A DNA stretch of 64,000 nucleotides from GCA-2748575 sp965222725 (GCA_965222725.1 OZ244969.1:3224001-3288000), one strand, 5' to 3'. Shown: positions 51,252 to 60,881, numbered from the stretch's first letter. Notes: a model not told the origin generated them from the letters alone. Program-made: numbers and translations.

Positions 51252-51633
51252 TCATGCGGAACTGATCATTGATTCGCTAAAAGATTTCAATATCGGTAAC
51301 CAGGTAGAGCATGTGGGTAACGGCGAAGAGTTGGTGGAGTATCTGCAAAGCCGCTCTCATGATAAAAACCTGCTACCTGATCTGGTATTGCTTGATCTGA
51401 AAATGCCGAGAATGGACGGCAAAAGCGCGCTTAAAAAGATAAAGCAGGACCCCGCGTTACGCTCGTTACCGGTATTGGTGATAACCACATCAGCCAACCA
51501 GGATGAAATAGAAGAATGTTATAACTTTGGTGCTAATAGTTATATAACCAAGCCGTTGCGTTTCGAAGAGCTTAACCGGAAAATTCGCGATCTGAATCTG
51601 TATTGGGTGATTACGTCGCAATTGCCTGAATAG
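51211..51633 (+). CDS. Rcp1-like single-domain response regulator
   Basis: A 140-residue receiver without output domain. It has the acidic pair ILLAEDNADHAE, phospho-acceptor Asp62 in VLLDLKMPRMDG, Thr in VLVITTSAN and Lys in ITKPLRFEE. The extended loop before the Asp (SRSHDKNLLPD) is typical of Rcp1-type regulators that pair with phytochrome-like kinases. It is probably phosphorylated by the kinase at 47710. AAGAGGGTAAG precedes the ATG. It closes the operon; a terminator-like hairpin follows at 51766. Confidence 0.92.
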   Translation: MRALSILLAEDNADHAELIIDSLKDFNIGNQVEHVGNGEELVEYLQSRSHDKNLLPDLVLLDLKMPRMDGKSALKKIKQDPALRSLPVLVITTSANQDEIEECYNFGANSYITKPLRFEELNRKIRDLNLYWVITSQLPE

Positions 51634-51960
51634 CTCTGGATGACGAAACGATGGCGGAAATAAGTCTCATACAAGCGCAATTTGTGTGGTTTTTATTCGA
51701 TAGGGTACGCCGGCACGGGTTAAAAGCTATAAAGAAGTAATATTAAAAACCTAATTAATCTAAACAAGTGAGAAATATCTTACTTTTTTTATCAACTATA
51801 TCGTGTACTTTTAATTAGAGACTTTTTGCAGCAGTTTGCAATCAGGATAGCGCCTGCAGGAATTTTTTCTTCGGGATGTTGTCTTTGCTGATGTTGTCTT
51901 CAGGAATGTTACGGCTTATTGGTAGAGGGGAACGCAGCACCTTCCCAAGTCTGTAGTTTT
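51634..51960. other. AT-rich intergenic region between signalling operons
   Basis: No gene. About 51730-51830 is strongly AT-rich and holds a terminator-like hairpin at 51766-51790 and several TA-rich boxes (such as TATCGTGTACTTTTAATT) that could be a promoter for the next gene. I cannot fix a promoter with confidence. Confidence 0.5.
51766..51790 (+). terminator. terminator of the ethylene/CHASE operon
   Basis: AAGTGAG-AAATAT-CTTACTT forms a 7-bp stem with one G-T pair and is followed by TTTTT, 130 bases past the response regulator stop. AT-rich but well formed. Confidence 0.5.
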
Positions 51961-53715
51961 ATGAAAGCACCTGACAAAGATTTTAATATGGAGTGCATTA
52001 ACCTGTTCGGCTCAACAGAAACGCTGAGTATTCTGGTTGTTGACGATGATCCGGACTATCACCTGATGATCGAAGATACGCTGGACGACACCCAGCTGAA
52101 GTATCAGGCGACGTTCCTGACCAGTGTTCCGGCTGCCATGTCTGCCATTGACAGTGGTGCCCACTATGATGTGATTCTGGTGGACTACCTGCTCCGGCCC
52201 AATACCGGTTTTGATCTTTTCACTTTTATCAAGAATCGTAACCTGCGCATTCCCTGTATTGTGTTAACCAACTACGATACCCCGCAGCTGGATCAGGATG
52301 CTGTCAGGGCGGGTATTGCTGATCTGATCGCCAAGACCGATGTCAAGCCAGGTATTCTCAAACGCAGTATTCTCTATGCCATTCGCGACAGTCAGCAAAA
52401 AGCCCAGCTGGAGTTTCTGGCCCATTACGATCCCCTGACCGGTCTGGTTAATCGCAGCCTTTTCTTTGACCGGCTGGAAACCGCCTGTGCCTATGCCAGC
52501 CGGGATCCCGAATATCAGTTCGCGGTGCTCTATATCGATCTGGATTTTTTCAAGTCTATTAATGATACCTATGGCCATGCGTTGGGTGACCAGGTGCTGC
52601 AGAAGTTTGCCGATCAGCTCAGGGACAACTTGCGGGAGTCTGATACGGCTGCCCGGCTATCCGGCGATGAGTTTGCTGTGCTGCTTCATGGTGCCACACC
52701 CCCGGTGGCCCATATGATGGCGCAAAAACTGCTGATCAGGATGGAAAAGCCTCTTTCTGTCGGTTCTGTGAAAATCTCCCTTACCGTATCCATTGGCATT
52801 GCCACCACCAAGGTCAGTGGCATTGACGACAAAAAACTGATTAACGATGCCGACTGCGCACTGTACGCTGCCAAGCGGGCGGGGCGACGCTCCTACTTCC
52901 ACTTTAATACCAGCCGTTCCAAGGAATTGTACCAGCAGGTGGCACTGGAAAAAGATCTTAAACAGGCTCTGGAAAACAAAGAGTTCGAGTTTTATTTTCA
53001 GCCTCAGTTTCGTATCAGTGACATGGCGCTGATCGGTTTTGAAACCCTGGTTCGCTGGCGCCACCCGGATAGAGGGCTGCTTGCACCCATTGATTTTCTG
53101 AGCAGTATTAACCGGATTGGCAGCGATAAGCCGTTCACCGACATGACCCTTGAAATGTTCTTTCGTAACCTGCGGGAAATGAAACCTTACCTGGGTGACC
53201 TCCGCGTGGCATTGAACCTGATTCCCAATCAGTGTCTGGATGGCAGCTTTCAGCGGGTTTTAATGCAGTATCTGGAAGAGTATGGCGTATCGCCGAAAAA
53301 TATCAGAATCGAGATTACCGAACATCATCTGATGAGCCAGCTGGCGCGACTTAGGGAGCCTCTGTCGTATTTGCGTAGCCAGGGCATTGAGATTGCGCTG
53401 GATGATTTTGGCGAAAAATACTCATCACTGAATGTGCTGGCCAGTCTGCCGGTGGACGTGATCAAAATAGACAAACTGCTGGTTCAGAATGCTGCCACCG
53501 AAGACAAGGTAGCCTGTATTCTGGAAGCCATTACCCGCATCTCCAGCGGACTGGAGCTCGTCAGCATTGCCGAAGGTGTGGAAGACGAGCAACAGTTCCG
53601 GGTTGCACAGGCTCTGGGTTGTGATGAGTTTCAGGGATACTGGAAAGGTGTACCGCAAACACTGGATGAAACCCTGGCCCGGCTGGAATCCGGTTCCACT
53701 GAGCTGAAAAACTGA
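51961..53715 (+). CDS. receiver-GGDEF-EAL c-di-GMP protein
   Basis: A 584-residue cytosolic protein. An N-terminal receiver (about 20-140, VVDDDPDYH and VILVDYLLRPNTG) is followed by GGDEF (about 155-315; loop RLSGDEFAVL, Ser in place of the first Gly, and RESD as an inhibitory I-site) and EAL (about 330-570; FETLVRW, NLIPNQ, EITEHHL, ALDDFGEKY, VIKIDK and IAEGVED). All catalytic carboxylates of EAL are present, so phosphodiesterase activity is likely; the cyclase may be weak. The start is uncertain: ATG 51961 is preferred over TTG 51919 and ATG 51988, none with a strong ribosome-binding site. Confidence 0.9.
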   Translation: MKAPDKDFNMECINLFGSTETLSILVVDDDPDYHLMIEDTLDDTQLKYQATFLTSVPAAMSAIDSGAHYDVILVDYLLRPNTGFDLFTFIKNRNLRIPCIVLTNYDTPQLDQDAVRAGIADLIAKTDVKPGILKRSILYAIRDSQQKAQLEFLAHYDPLTGLVNRSLFFDRLETACAYASRDPEYQFAVLYIDLDFFKSINDTYGHALGDQVLQKFADQLRDNLRESDTAARLSGDEFAVLLHGATPPVAHMMAQKLLIRMEKPLSVGSVKISLTVSIGIATTKVSGIDDKKLINDADCALYAAKRAGRRSYFHFNTSRSKELYQQVALEKDLKQALENKEFEFYFQPQFRISDMALIGFETLVRWRHPDRGLLAPIDFLSSINRIGSDKPFTDMTLEMFFRNLREMKPYLGDLRVALNLIPNQCLDGSFQRVLMQYLEEYGVSPKNIRIEITEHHLMSQLARLREPLSYLRSQGIEIALDDFGEKYSSLNVLASLPVDVIKIDKLLVQNAATEDKVACILEAITRISSGLELVSIAEGVEDEQQFRVAQALGCDEFQGYWKGVPQTLDETLARLESGSTELKN

Positions 53716-53928
53716 GTTTACCCCCCTGCGGAACAACGCTTAAAACCCTTATTGCTTCATGGTTTTGCCCGGTGGTAATCCACCATTGCCTTGCTATGCT
53801 TACAGAAAGCGACTGATTTTCAGGCCTGTAGTCGTAGACAATTTCTAAATGTTTGGTGCATCTGTTGCCCAGTGTACTAATCTTAAAAAAGCGTCAGGCG
53901 CCGGCAAAGGCTGTGGCGAATATCAAAT

Positions 53929-54306
53929 ATGGATCAGCTCTATATTCTTGATGATGAAATTGAGTACCTGAACCTGCTGGCACAGTGTGCTATTGGTGAA
54001 GGTTGGACTGTGAGCATAGAAAGCGATCCTGTTCGGTTTCTCGAACAAGGCGTACCAATGGAAGGTTTGTTGGTATTGGATCTGGTGATGCCGGACCGGG
54101 ATGGTATTGAAATTATTCAACATCTGGTTTCACAGCAGTCCCAGGTGAGTCTTATTTTGATCAGCGGTTTTGATCGTCGTGTTCTGGAGTCGGCGCAACT
54201 GGTGGCACAAGCCAAACAGATTACAGTGCATGCTGTCCTTGAAAAGCCGTTTGACCTGGCAGCGTTCCGGGCCGCTCTGGCAAAGGCCAGACAAATATCA
54301 CCATAG
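53929..54306 (+). CDS. single-domain response regulator
   Basis: A 125-residue receiver: acidic LYILDDEIEYL, Asp51 in LVLDLVMPDRDG, Ser in LILISGFDRR, and Lys in AVLEKPFDL. No output domain. It precedes the EAL-receiver gene by a few bases and so probably acts with it. No clear ribosome-binding site is seen at the ATG. Confidence 0.88.
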   Translation: MDQLYILDDEIEYLNLLAQCAIGEGWTVSIESDPVRFLEQGVPMEGLLVLDLVMPDRDGIEIIQHLVSQQSQVSLILISGFDRRVLESAQLVAQAKQITVHAVLEKPFDLAAFRAALAKARQISP

Positions 54307-54348
54307 TGGTTGAATCCACTTTGGGAATGGAGAGGGAGTTTTCCGACA

Positions 54349-56328
54349 TTGGCGAAGGGTGTAGAGTCTGCTGAATTAAAACTGGATGAAAGGGATATCG
54401 AACAGGCCCTGGCAGAGAACCGGTTATCGGTTCAGTACCAGCCCATTGTTCCCTTATCTGATCACCAGACCATTCTGGGCGTGGAAGCGCTGGTGCGCTA
54501 TCAGCACCCGGATCTGGGCATGGTGATGCCCGGAAAGTTTATGCCCTGTTTTGTTGAGCAGGGTCGCCTGGCTGACCTCACCTATTACGTTGTGCGCCAC
54601 ATAGGGCAGGATTGGAAAACCTGGATGGAGCTGGGCCACGAGCTGAAGGTTTCAGTTAATCTGGATTACTCCCTTTTGGCTGACCCTTCACTGCCCCGGG
54701 AACTGGCTTCGATACTGAAAGCCCAGAATATGCCCAGGCGCAACCTCTTGTTTGAAATTGCCGGTATTCCGGATTCCCGTTTTTCCGAAACGGCGATAGA
54801 GCAGTTAACCCGACTGCGTTTGAAAGGCTTTCGCCTGTCTCTGGATAATCAGGGCGTATCGCCTCTGGAGCTATCGGCCATTGGCGATTTACCCATTGAT
54901 CAGCTGAAGATTGATCGCGCCGTTATCTGTGCACTGCGGCACCGGCCACAGGCCCAGAACAGTGTCCGGCAGATTCTGGATGCCGGCTCCCGCTGCGGGG
55001 CCGAGGTAGTGGCCGTGGGTATTGAGTCGGAGTGGGCCCTGGAATGGCTCAGACGCAATGGCTGCCAGGGCGGTCAGGGCTATCTGTTCGGGCCATCGCT
55101 GGCGCCCGATGCCTTTCGCCAGATCTATCTGGAAAGCCATCAGCGCTGGCGAGTGAGCAGCCAGCCGGATCGCGTGAACCTGCTGGTGGTGGATGACGAC
55201 CCCCAGTATCAGGTGCTGTTCTTTGAAACCTTTTCCGATACCTATCAGGTGGCTGTTGCCAACAGTATTGCCGACGCCCGTCAGTTGTTTGCCACTCATC
55301 AACCCAAACTGTTGGTACTGGATGTCATACTGCCGGATGGCTCCGGTATTGATCTGTGTCGCGAGTTCACTGAGCAGTATGGCAAGGACAGTTTCAGCAC
55401 CATCTTTATTTCCGGCAAAGACGATGTGGATGTGCGCCTGGAAGCCTACAGCGCCGGCGGTGTGGATTTTCTGCAAAAACCTTTTTCCATGGTGGACCTG
55501 GTAGCCAAACTGGCCAGGGCTGCAGGGTCGCAACAGGAACAGCAGCAGATGCAGACCCGGTCTGACGAGCTGCGCAGCGCTGCATTGGGCTCCATGCGTG
55601 AAGCAGCCCACTACGGCGACGTGGTTCAGTTCATGAAAAACCTGTTCCAGGCCCACGATGAGCACGCTATTGGTGGCGAGCTGTTCCGCTTTATGCGCAA
55701 CAAGCAGCTCACCTGTTCCGTGCAGTTTCGTTCACCCCAGTCCAGACTTTGCCTGAATCAGGACGGGGGCACCTGCAGCCCCATGGAAATCAATATTTTT
55801 GAGCTGCTCCATGATCGGGGGCGAATTCAGGATTTTAACCAGCGCACTATTTTTAACGATCATCATGTGTCCGTGCTGATTAAAAACATGCCCGACGAAG
55901 ACGATGAGCGAGGCCGGATCAAGGATTACATGGCGGCCTTGATCGAAGGCCTGGAAGCCCGATTTACCGATATTCTGCGACGGCGCACGCTGGAATCCGT
56001 GTCCGGAGAGCTGAATACCCTGGCCCGGGAGCTGGGGCAAAACCTGGCGGATGACAAGGCCCGGAACCGGGAGATGATGGAAAAAGCCAGTCTTGATCTG
56101 CAAATGAGTTTCCATTTGCTGGAGCTGACCGAAGAGCAGGAAGCCCACATTACGCGGATTATTGAGTCCATGCACAATAACGCCGAGGAAAGCGAAATAT
56201 CAGCCGAGCGCACCAGTGAACGGGTGCAGAATCTGGTGGAATTGCTGTCCCGGGTGGTGGACATGAATAAACCGGCTGATCAGAGCCCGTCTCCCGATAA
56301 AGGTAATGACAGCATTGAGTTGTTTTAA
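54349..56328 (+). CDS. degenerate EAL-receiver protein with C-terminal helical domain
   Basis: A 659-residue protein. The EAL domain (about 15-255) keeps GVEALVRYQHP, SVNLDYS and LKIDRAV, but the metal-binding DDFG loop is DNQG (RLSLDNQGVSP) and EITE is FEIAGI, so it is probably not an active phosphodiesterase and may bind c-di-GMP instead. A receiver (about 280-400, VVDDDPQYQ, LVLDVILPDGSG) and a helical domain with coiled coil follow. No ATG starts the frame; TTG 54349 is preceded by GGAGAGGGAG and is preferred over TTG 54310. The stop shares a base with the next ATG. Confidence 0.82.
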   Translation: MAKGVESAELKLDERDIEQALAENRLSVQYQPIVPLSDHQTILGVEALVRYQHPDLGMVMPGKFMPCFVEQGRLADLTYYVVRHIGQDWKTWMELGHELKVSVNLDYSLLADPSLPRELASILKAQNMPRRNLLFEIAGIPDSRFSETAIEQLTRLRLKGFRLSLDNQGVSPLELSAIGDLPIDQLKIDRAVICALRHRPQAQNSVRQILDAGSRCGAEVVAVGIESEWALEWLRRNGCQGGQGYLFGPSLAPDAFRQIYLESHQRWRVSSQPDRVNLLVVDDDPQYQVLFFETFSDTYQVAVANSIADARQLFATHQPKLLVLDVILPDGSGIDLCREFTEQYGKDSFSTIFISGKDDVDVRLEAYSAGGVDFLQKPFSMVDLVAKLARAAGSQQEQQQMQTRSDELRSAALGSMREAAHYGDVVQFMKNLFQAHDEHAIGGELFRFMRNKQLTCSVQFRSPQSRLCLNQDGGTCSPMEINIFELLHDRGRIQDFNQRTIFNDHHVSVLIKNMPDEDDERGRIKDYMAALIEGLEARFTDILRRRTLESVSGELNTLARELGQNLADDKARNREMMEKASLDLQMSFHLLELTEEQEAHITRIIESMHNNAEESEISAERTSERVQNLVELLSRVVDMNKPADQSPSPDKGNDSIELF

Positions 56329-57284
56329 TGAAATCACAAGGTTGGACGGCGTACCTGATACTGGTGGCGCTGTACCTGAATTCAGGATGTAGTAAGCCCG
56401 CCGAAGAGGCATTAAGAGTCGGCCATGGAGGGCATATGACCAGTGAAATTCTCGCCATTGCATTGCAACAGCAAATGCTGGATGCAACCGATGTGCAGCC
56501 GGTGGGTTTTCCTTCCGATGTTTACGCTCTCAAAGCTTTCCATAATCAACTGGTGGATGCCGCAATTGTGACCCTGGATCAGGCGCTGGTGGCCCACGAA
56601 GTCAATGCAGATACCCGTGTGGCATGGGTGCTGGGGGAATCCCTGGGTGCCCATGCATTGGTGGCAGGACCACAGATAGACAACTTGCAGGCGCTGCGCG
56701 GCAAGCGGATTGGTATTGAGAGTGAATTGCTGGGTTCCTGGTTTTTGCTGCGGGCCTTACAGCAAGCCGGCCTGGATGTGAATGATGTAACCCTGGTGGT
56801 GGTTGATCACGCCCGACAACTAAAGGCATATTCAGAACAGGAAATTGATGCCGTTGTGACCCACGAACCTTTGCTGACCGCGTTAAAAGCCCGTGATGGC
56901 AAGGTGTTGTTTGACAGCAGCGACATACCGGGCGAGGTACTTTACGTGCTGGTGGCAGAACACCGTACCCTGTGTCGCAAGTCGTCGGGTTTTGCGACCT
57001 TCAGCAAAGGCTGGTTTGCTGCGGTCGGGCATTTGAAATGGCAGCCGGAAAGTGTGCAGGATGACATCGTGGAGCGCTGGGGATTGACGTTTCCCCAGGT
57101 GCGGGAAGCATTCAGAAAAATTCGTTTTCTGAGCCGGCAGGAAAGCGAAAAATTACTGACTGCCTTGCCCGACAATTTTACCGAAGACTACCACCATGTG
57201 CTGCAACTGATGCTGGCGAAAAAACTGAGGCAGCAACCGGTGGCACCGGATGACTTGCTGTTTAACCGGGGTGGCTGCCCGTGA
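56328..57284 (+). CDS. NMT1/THI5-like substrate-binding lipoprotein
   Basis: A 318-residue lipoprotein (lipobox YLNSGC) with a type-2 periplasmic-binding fold of the NMT1/THI5-SsuA group: PVGFPSDVYALKAFHNQLVD, ALRGKRIGIESELLGSWF and IDAVVTHEPLLTAL. No ABC permease or ATPase gene is near. Instead the stop overlaps the start of the hybrid kinase (GTGA at 57281-57284), so it most likely serves as the ligand receptor of that kinase. The ligand may be a small organic ion. Confidence 0.85.
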   Translation: MKSQGWTAYLILVALYLNSGCSKPAEEALRVGHGGHMTSEILAIALQQQMLDATDVQPVGFPSDVYALKAFHNQLVDAAIVTLDQALVAHEVNADTRVAWVLGESLGAHALVAGPQIDNLQALRGKRIGIESELLGSWFLLRALQQAGLDVNDVTLVVVDHARQLKAYSEQEIDAVVTHEPLLTALKARDGKVLFDSSDIPGEVLYVLVAEHRTLCRKSSGFATFSKGWFAAVGHLKWQPESVQDDIVERWGLTFPQVREAFRKIRFLSRQESEKLLTALPDNFTEDYHHVLQLMLAKKLRQQPVAPDDLLFNRGGCP

Positions 57285-60200
57285 TACGTGTTCCTTTGGC
57301 AGTCAGGCTGGTTGTTACCCTGACCCTGGGCCTGGTGGTGCTGGCCTGGGCCATGGTGTTTGCCCTGAGCACTTATCTGGAAGACAAGATGATAGAAGAC
57401 CAGATCGAAAACCTGCGTTCCAAAATGCTCACGACAGAGCATAGCCTGGAATACCTATGGAGTCGCAGTGATCCCATCGAGATCCGTAAAACCATTGCCA
57501 TGCTGGTGACCGACCCCCACATTGATGCAGCCCTGTTTGTGGATCACAGAATGCGTGTGGTGGCGTCCAGTAACGAAGCCCATATCGGACATTTTCTTCG
57601 TGAGACTGTTGAGGAACCCCGTTTTGAACTCATCCGGGATGCGGTGGGCAACCTGGGTAACCCTTTGAAAACCCACGTGTGGTTGTCGCCGGATCACGCT
57701 GATTTGTACGGTATCACACTGATCAGTCTTGGCGGTGCGCCGGGGCCGGATACCCGCAGCCACAAATTCGGCGCGCTTTTCGTTGAGGTGAATTTTGATT
57801 ATTCCCGCAACGCACTGGTGGCCAGTATTGTGTGGGAATCGCTGCCTTACCTAGCCTTTGTGCTGGCCTGTCTGATGTTTCTGGTGGTGTATGTTTACCG
57901 GGGCTACATTCTCAGAATTCAACGGATACGGGGCGTTGTTCAGCAGTTTTTTGAACAGGGCCGTTCCGCGCAATCGGACTTTTCCGGCAGTGATGAGCTG
58001 GCGGATCTGGGCAACAGTGTGGTGCAGCTGATCCGGCAGGTCTCGCAACAGCACAACACTATTGCCAGCAAGGAACAGGACCTCAAAATCATTCTCGACA
58101 GTATCTGTGACGGAGTGATTGCCATTGATCTTGATGGCAACGTCATGCGCCTGAACCGGGCTGCGACCGCACTTACCGGCTGGACCCATCAGGAGGCGAG
58201 GGGTATACCGGTGTCCCAGGTATTTCATCTGGTTTCAGAAGCCACGGGACTGACACTGGACATGTCCTTGCAGGAACAACTGTTCCATGAAGGGGATATC
58301 AATGTGGAAGGCGCGTTACTGGTTTCCAAAAACGGCCATAAGGTGCATGTGTCCTATTCGGTATCGCCGATTCTGGAACCCTCCAGTGAATTGCGTGGTG
58401 CTGTACTGGTTTTCCAGAATGTCACCGAAGCCACCGAAGCGCGGCGAATACTGGATGAAATTGTCAGGGGCGTGACGGCGGATCCTTCCACCACATTTTT
58501 TGATAATCTTGCCCTGAATCTTTACCGGTTGTTTCGGGTCAAGTACGTGACCATTGGCTTGATTGGTCAGGAGAACCGGGACCAGGTGAACACCCTGGTA
58601 TTTTGTGAGCAAGGGCGCATCAGCAACAATATCACCTATAGCTTGCCCGGCACCCCCTGTGAACAAACGGTGTCCCGGGATATCTGTTTTTACCCCGACA
58701 ATCTGCAGGCATTGTTTCCGGATGATCAATGGCTGGTTGACAATGACGTGGTGAGTTACATGGGGGCCCAGGTGCGTTCCGCGAAAGGGGAGCGCGTGGG
58801 CATTATTTCATTGATGCATGATCAGTCCATGAGTGGTCAGCGGTTTTTTGAGGAAACCCTGAGCATTTTCGCGTCACGGGTGGCTGCTGAAATCGAACGT
58901 ATTGTGGCGTATCGCAAACTGGAACAGGCTCAGAAACGCCTGATACAGCACGTTAATGCCACACCGGTGGGTGTGATTGAGTGGGACAGGGATTTTCGTG
59001 TGATGGCGTGGAATAAATCCGCGGAACGGATATTCGGTTTTTCCCGGCGGGAGGCGATGGGCAAGGGCATGGATATTATCGTGCCGCCGGAATTAAAAGG
59101 TTATGTCAGCGAATTATGGCAGGGGCTTACCGCAGGCCGGGGCGGTGAGCGTTCAAAAAACGAAAATATCGACAAGTTTGGTAACCGCTTGTTGTGCGAC
59201 TGGTATAACACGCCACTGTATGATGATAACAATGAGTTTTCCGGGCTGGCATCCATCATTATGGATGTATCAAGAGAACGCAAAGCGCTGCAGGAAGTGG
59301 TAAAAAAAGAAAACGAGCAACGTGAAATCCTGGAATCCATGGTGGATGGTGTAGTGACCATCAACGAGCATGGCATTGTGCTGAATTTTAACAGTGCGGC
59401 GGAAAAACTCTTTGGGTATCAGGCTCGCGAGGTTGTTGGCCACAAAGTGAATATGCTGATGACCCACCACGACAGGATTCACCACGACAGTTACCTGTCA
59501 CGGTTTTATGAAACCGGTAAAACCCAGGTGATTGGCGATGGCCGGGAAGTGGTGGGGCAGCGCAAGGACGGATCTACCTTTCCTTTCCGGCTGGCGGTGT
59601 CGGAACTGCCCCGGGGCAGCGATGGACAACGTCGCTTTATCGGTTGTTGTCAGGATCTGACTTTGCAGAAACGTCAGGAAGAGCAAATCCGGCGTACCCA
59701 GAAAATGGAATCACTGGGCAAGCTCACCAGCGGTGTTGCCCACGACTTTAATAATATTCTGGGTATTGCCAGCGGTTACGCCAATCTGCTGAATAATCAT
59801 CTGGCGGAAGAACCCAAGCTGCACAAGTATACCCGGGAAATCAGCAAGGCCTGTGAGCGGGGCGCCAAGCTTACCAAGCGAATGCTGGCATTTTCCCGGG
59901 ATCAGCTTCAGCAGCTCAGTGTGGTGGATATTAACCAGTTGCTTCTCGAAGAACGGGAGCTGCTGGAAAAATCCCTGACGCCCTCCATAAAGCTTCAGCT
60001 GAATCTGGCAGAAGAACTCTGGCCGGTAAGCCTGGATATCAGCGATTTTATTGATGCCATGATCAATCTGGTGATCAATGCCATGCACGCAACCCGGGGG
60101 CAGGGCACCGTCACCATAACCACCCTGAACAAAGCGTTAAACAGTGACGAGGCCCGCGCACTGGATCTGGACAGCGGTGACTATGTGGCTATTTCCGTTG

Positions 60201-60817
60201 CCGATACCGGCGAAGGTATACCGGAAAATATCCGCGCGAAGATTTTCGATCCATTCTTCAGCACCAAGAAAGAGCAGGGCACCGGCCTGGGGCTGAGCCA
60301 GGTGTTTGGCTTTGCCCAGCGCAGTCGCGGCAGTGTGGACGTCATGTCGGTTGAGGGGGAAGGTGCGTCCTTTACGCTCTATTTTCCCCGTTGCGGGGAA
60401 TATGCCCCGGCAGAACCGGAACCCCGGGAAACGGACGAGCCGGACAGTGCGGGCACTGAAACCATTCTGGTGGTGGATGATGAGCCGGCCCTTCGTGATA
60501 TTGTCAATGAGCTGTTATCAGGTTGCGGGTACAAGGTGTTGCTGGCGGCGGACGCCAGTCAGGCACTGGCGATTCTGGAAAATCACCCGGTGGATCTGCT
60601 GTTCAGCGATATTGTATTGCCCGGCATGGATGGATTTGATCTGGCGGCGATTGTGTCCAAAAACTATCCGCGCATTAAAATTCAGCTGGCAACCGGCTCG
60701 ACCTACCGCGAACGCCCCCTTGATGATAGCGGCAAATCGCTTCAATATGACGTGATACGTAAGCCCTACCATGGGGATTTTCTGTTAAGGCGTATTCGGC
60801 TGCTTCTGGATGAGTAA
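57281..60817 (+). CDS. large PAS/GAF hybrid histidine kinase
   Basis: An 1178-residue membrane kinase starting at GTG 57281. Helix at about 8-30, periplasmic sensor (about 40-185), helix (about 190-210) and HAMP-like linker, PAS (about 265-380), GAF (about 405-545), two PAS domains (about 555-670 and 685-800), HisKA with His821 in SGVAHDFNNIL, HATPase (LVINAMHATRG, DTGEGIPE, GTGLGLSQ) and a receiver with Asp1110 in LFSDIVLPGMDG. The periplasmic loop could meet the substrate-binding lipoprotein encoded just upstream. Final target regulator is not evident; the c-di-GMP proteins upstream are candidates. Confidence 0.93.
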   Translation: MIRVPLAVRLVVTLTLGLVVLAWAMVFALSTYLEDKMIEDQIENLRSKMLTTEHSLEYLWSRSDPIEIRKTIAMLVTDPHIDAALFVDHRMRVVASSNEAHIGHFLRETVEEPRFELIRDAVGNLGNPLKTHVWLSPDHADLYGITLISLGGAPGPDTRSHKFGALFVEVNFDYSRNALVASIVWESLPYLAFVLACLMFLVVYVYRGYILRIQRIRGVVQQFFEQGRSAQSDFSGSDELADLGNSVVQLIRQVSQQHNTIASKEQDLKIILDSICDGVIAIDLDGNVMRLNRAATALTGWTHQEARGIPVSQVFHLVSEATGLTLDMSLQEQLFHEGDINVEGALLVSKNGHKVHVSYSVSPILEPSSELRGAVLVFQNVTEATEARRILDEIVRGVTADPSTTFFDNLALNLYRLFRVKYVTIGLIGQENRDQVNTLVFCEQGRISNNITYSLPGTPCEQTVSRDICFYPDNLQALFPDDQWLVDNDVVSYMGAQVRSAKGERVGIISLMHDQSMSGQRFFEETLSIFASRVAAEIERIVAYRKLEQAQKRLIQHVNATPVGVIEWDRDFRVMAWNKSAERIFGFSRREAMGKGMDIIVPPELKGYVSELWQGLTAGRGGERSKNENIDKFGNRLLCDWYNTPLYDDNNEFSGLASIIMDVSRERKALQEVVKKENEQREILESMVDGVVTINEHGIVLNFNSAAEKLFGYQAREVVGHKVNMLMTHHDRIHHDSYLSRFYETGKTQVIGDGREVVGQRKDGSTFPFRLAVSELPRGSDGQRRFIGCCQDLTLQKRQEEQIRRTQKMESLGKLTSGVAHDFNNILGIASGYANLLNNHLAEEPKLHKYTREISKACERGAKLTKRMLAFSRDQLQQLSVVDINQLLLEERELLEKSLTPSIKLQLNLAEELWPVSLDISDFIDAMINLVINAMHATRGQGTVTITTLNKALNSDEARALDLDSGDYVAISVADTGEGIPENIRAKIFDPFFSTKKEQGTGLGLSQVFGFAQRSRGSVDVMSVEGEGASFTLYFPRCGEYAPAEPEPRETDEPDSAGTETILVVDDEPALRDIVNELLSGCGYKVLLAADASQALAILENHPVDLLFSDIVLPGMDGFDLAAIVSKNYPRIKIQLATGSTYRERPLDDSGKSLQYDVIRKPYHGDFLLRRIRLLLDE

Positions 60818-60881
60818 ATCATCGGCTGGTCTGTGACAGACTGACGTGCCCGTATAAAAACTCACACTACAGGTCCAGATT

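Noticed and set aside
54889..55665. Minus-strand frame of 258 codons
   Set aside because: Shadow of the EAL-receiver gene; the sense strand has receiver and EAL motifs, this one none.
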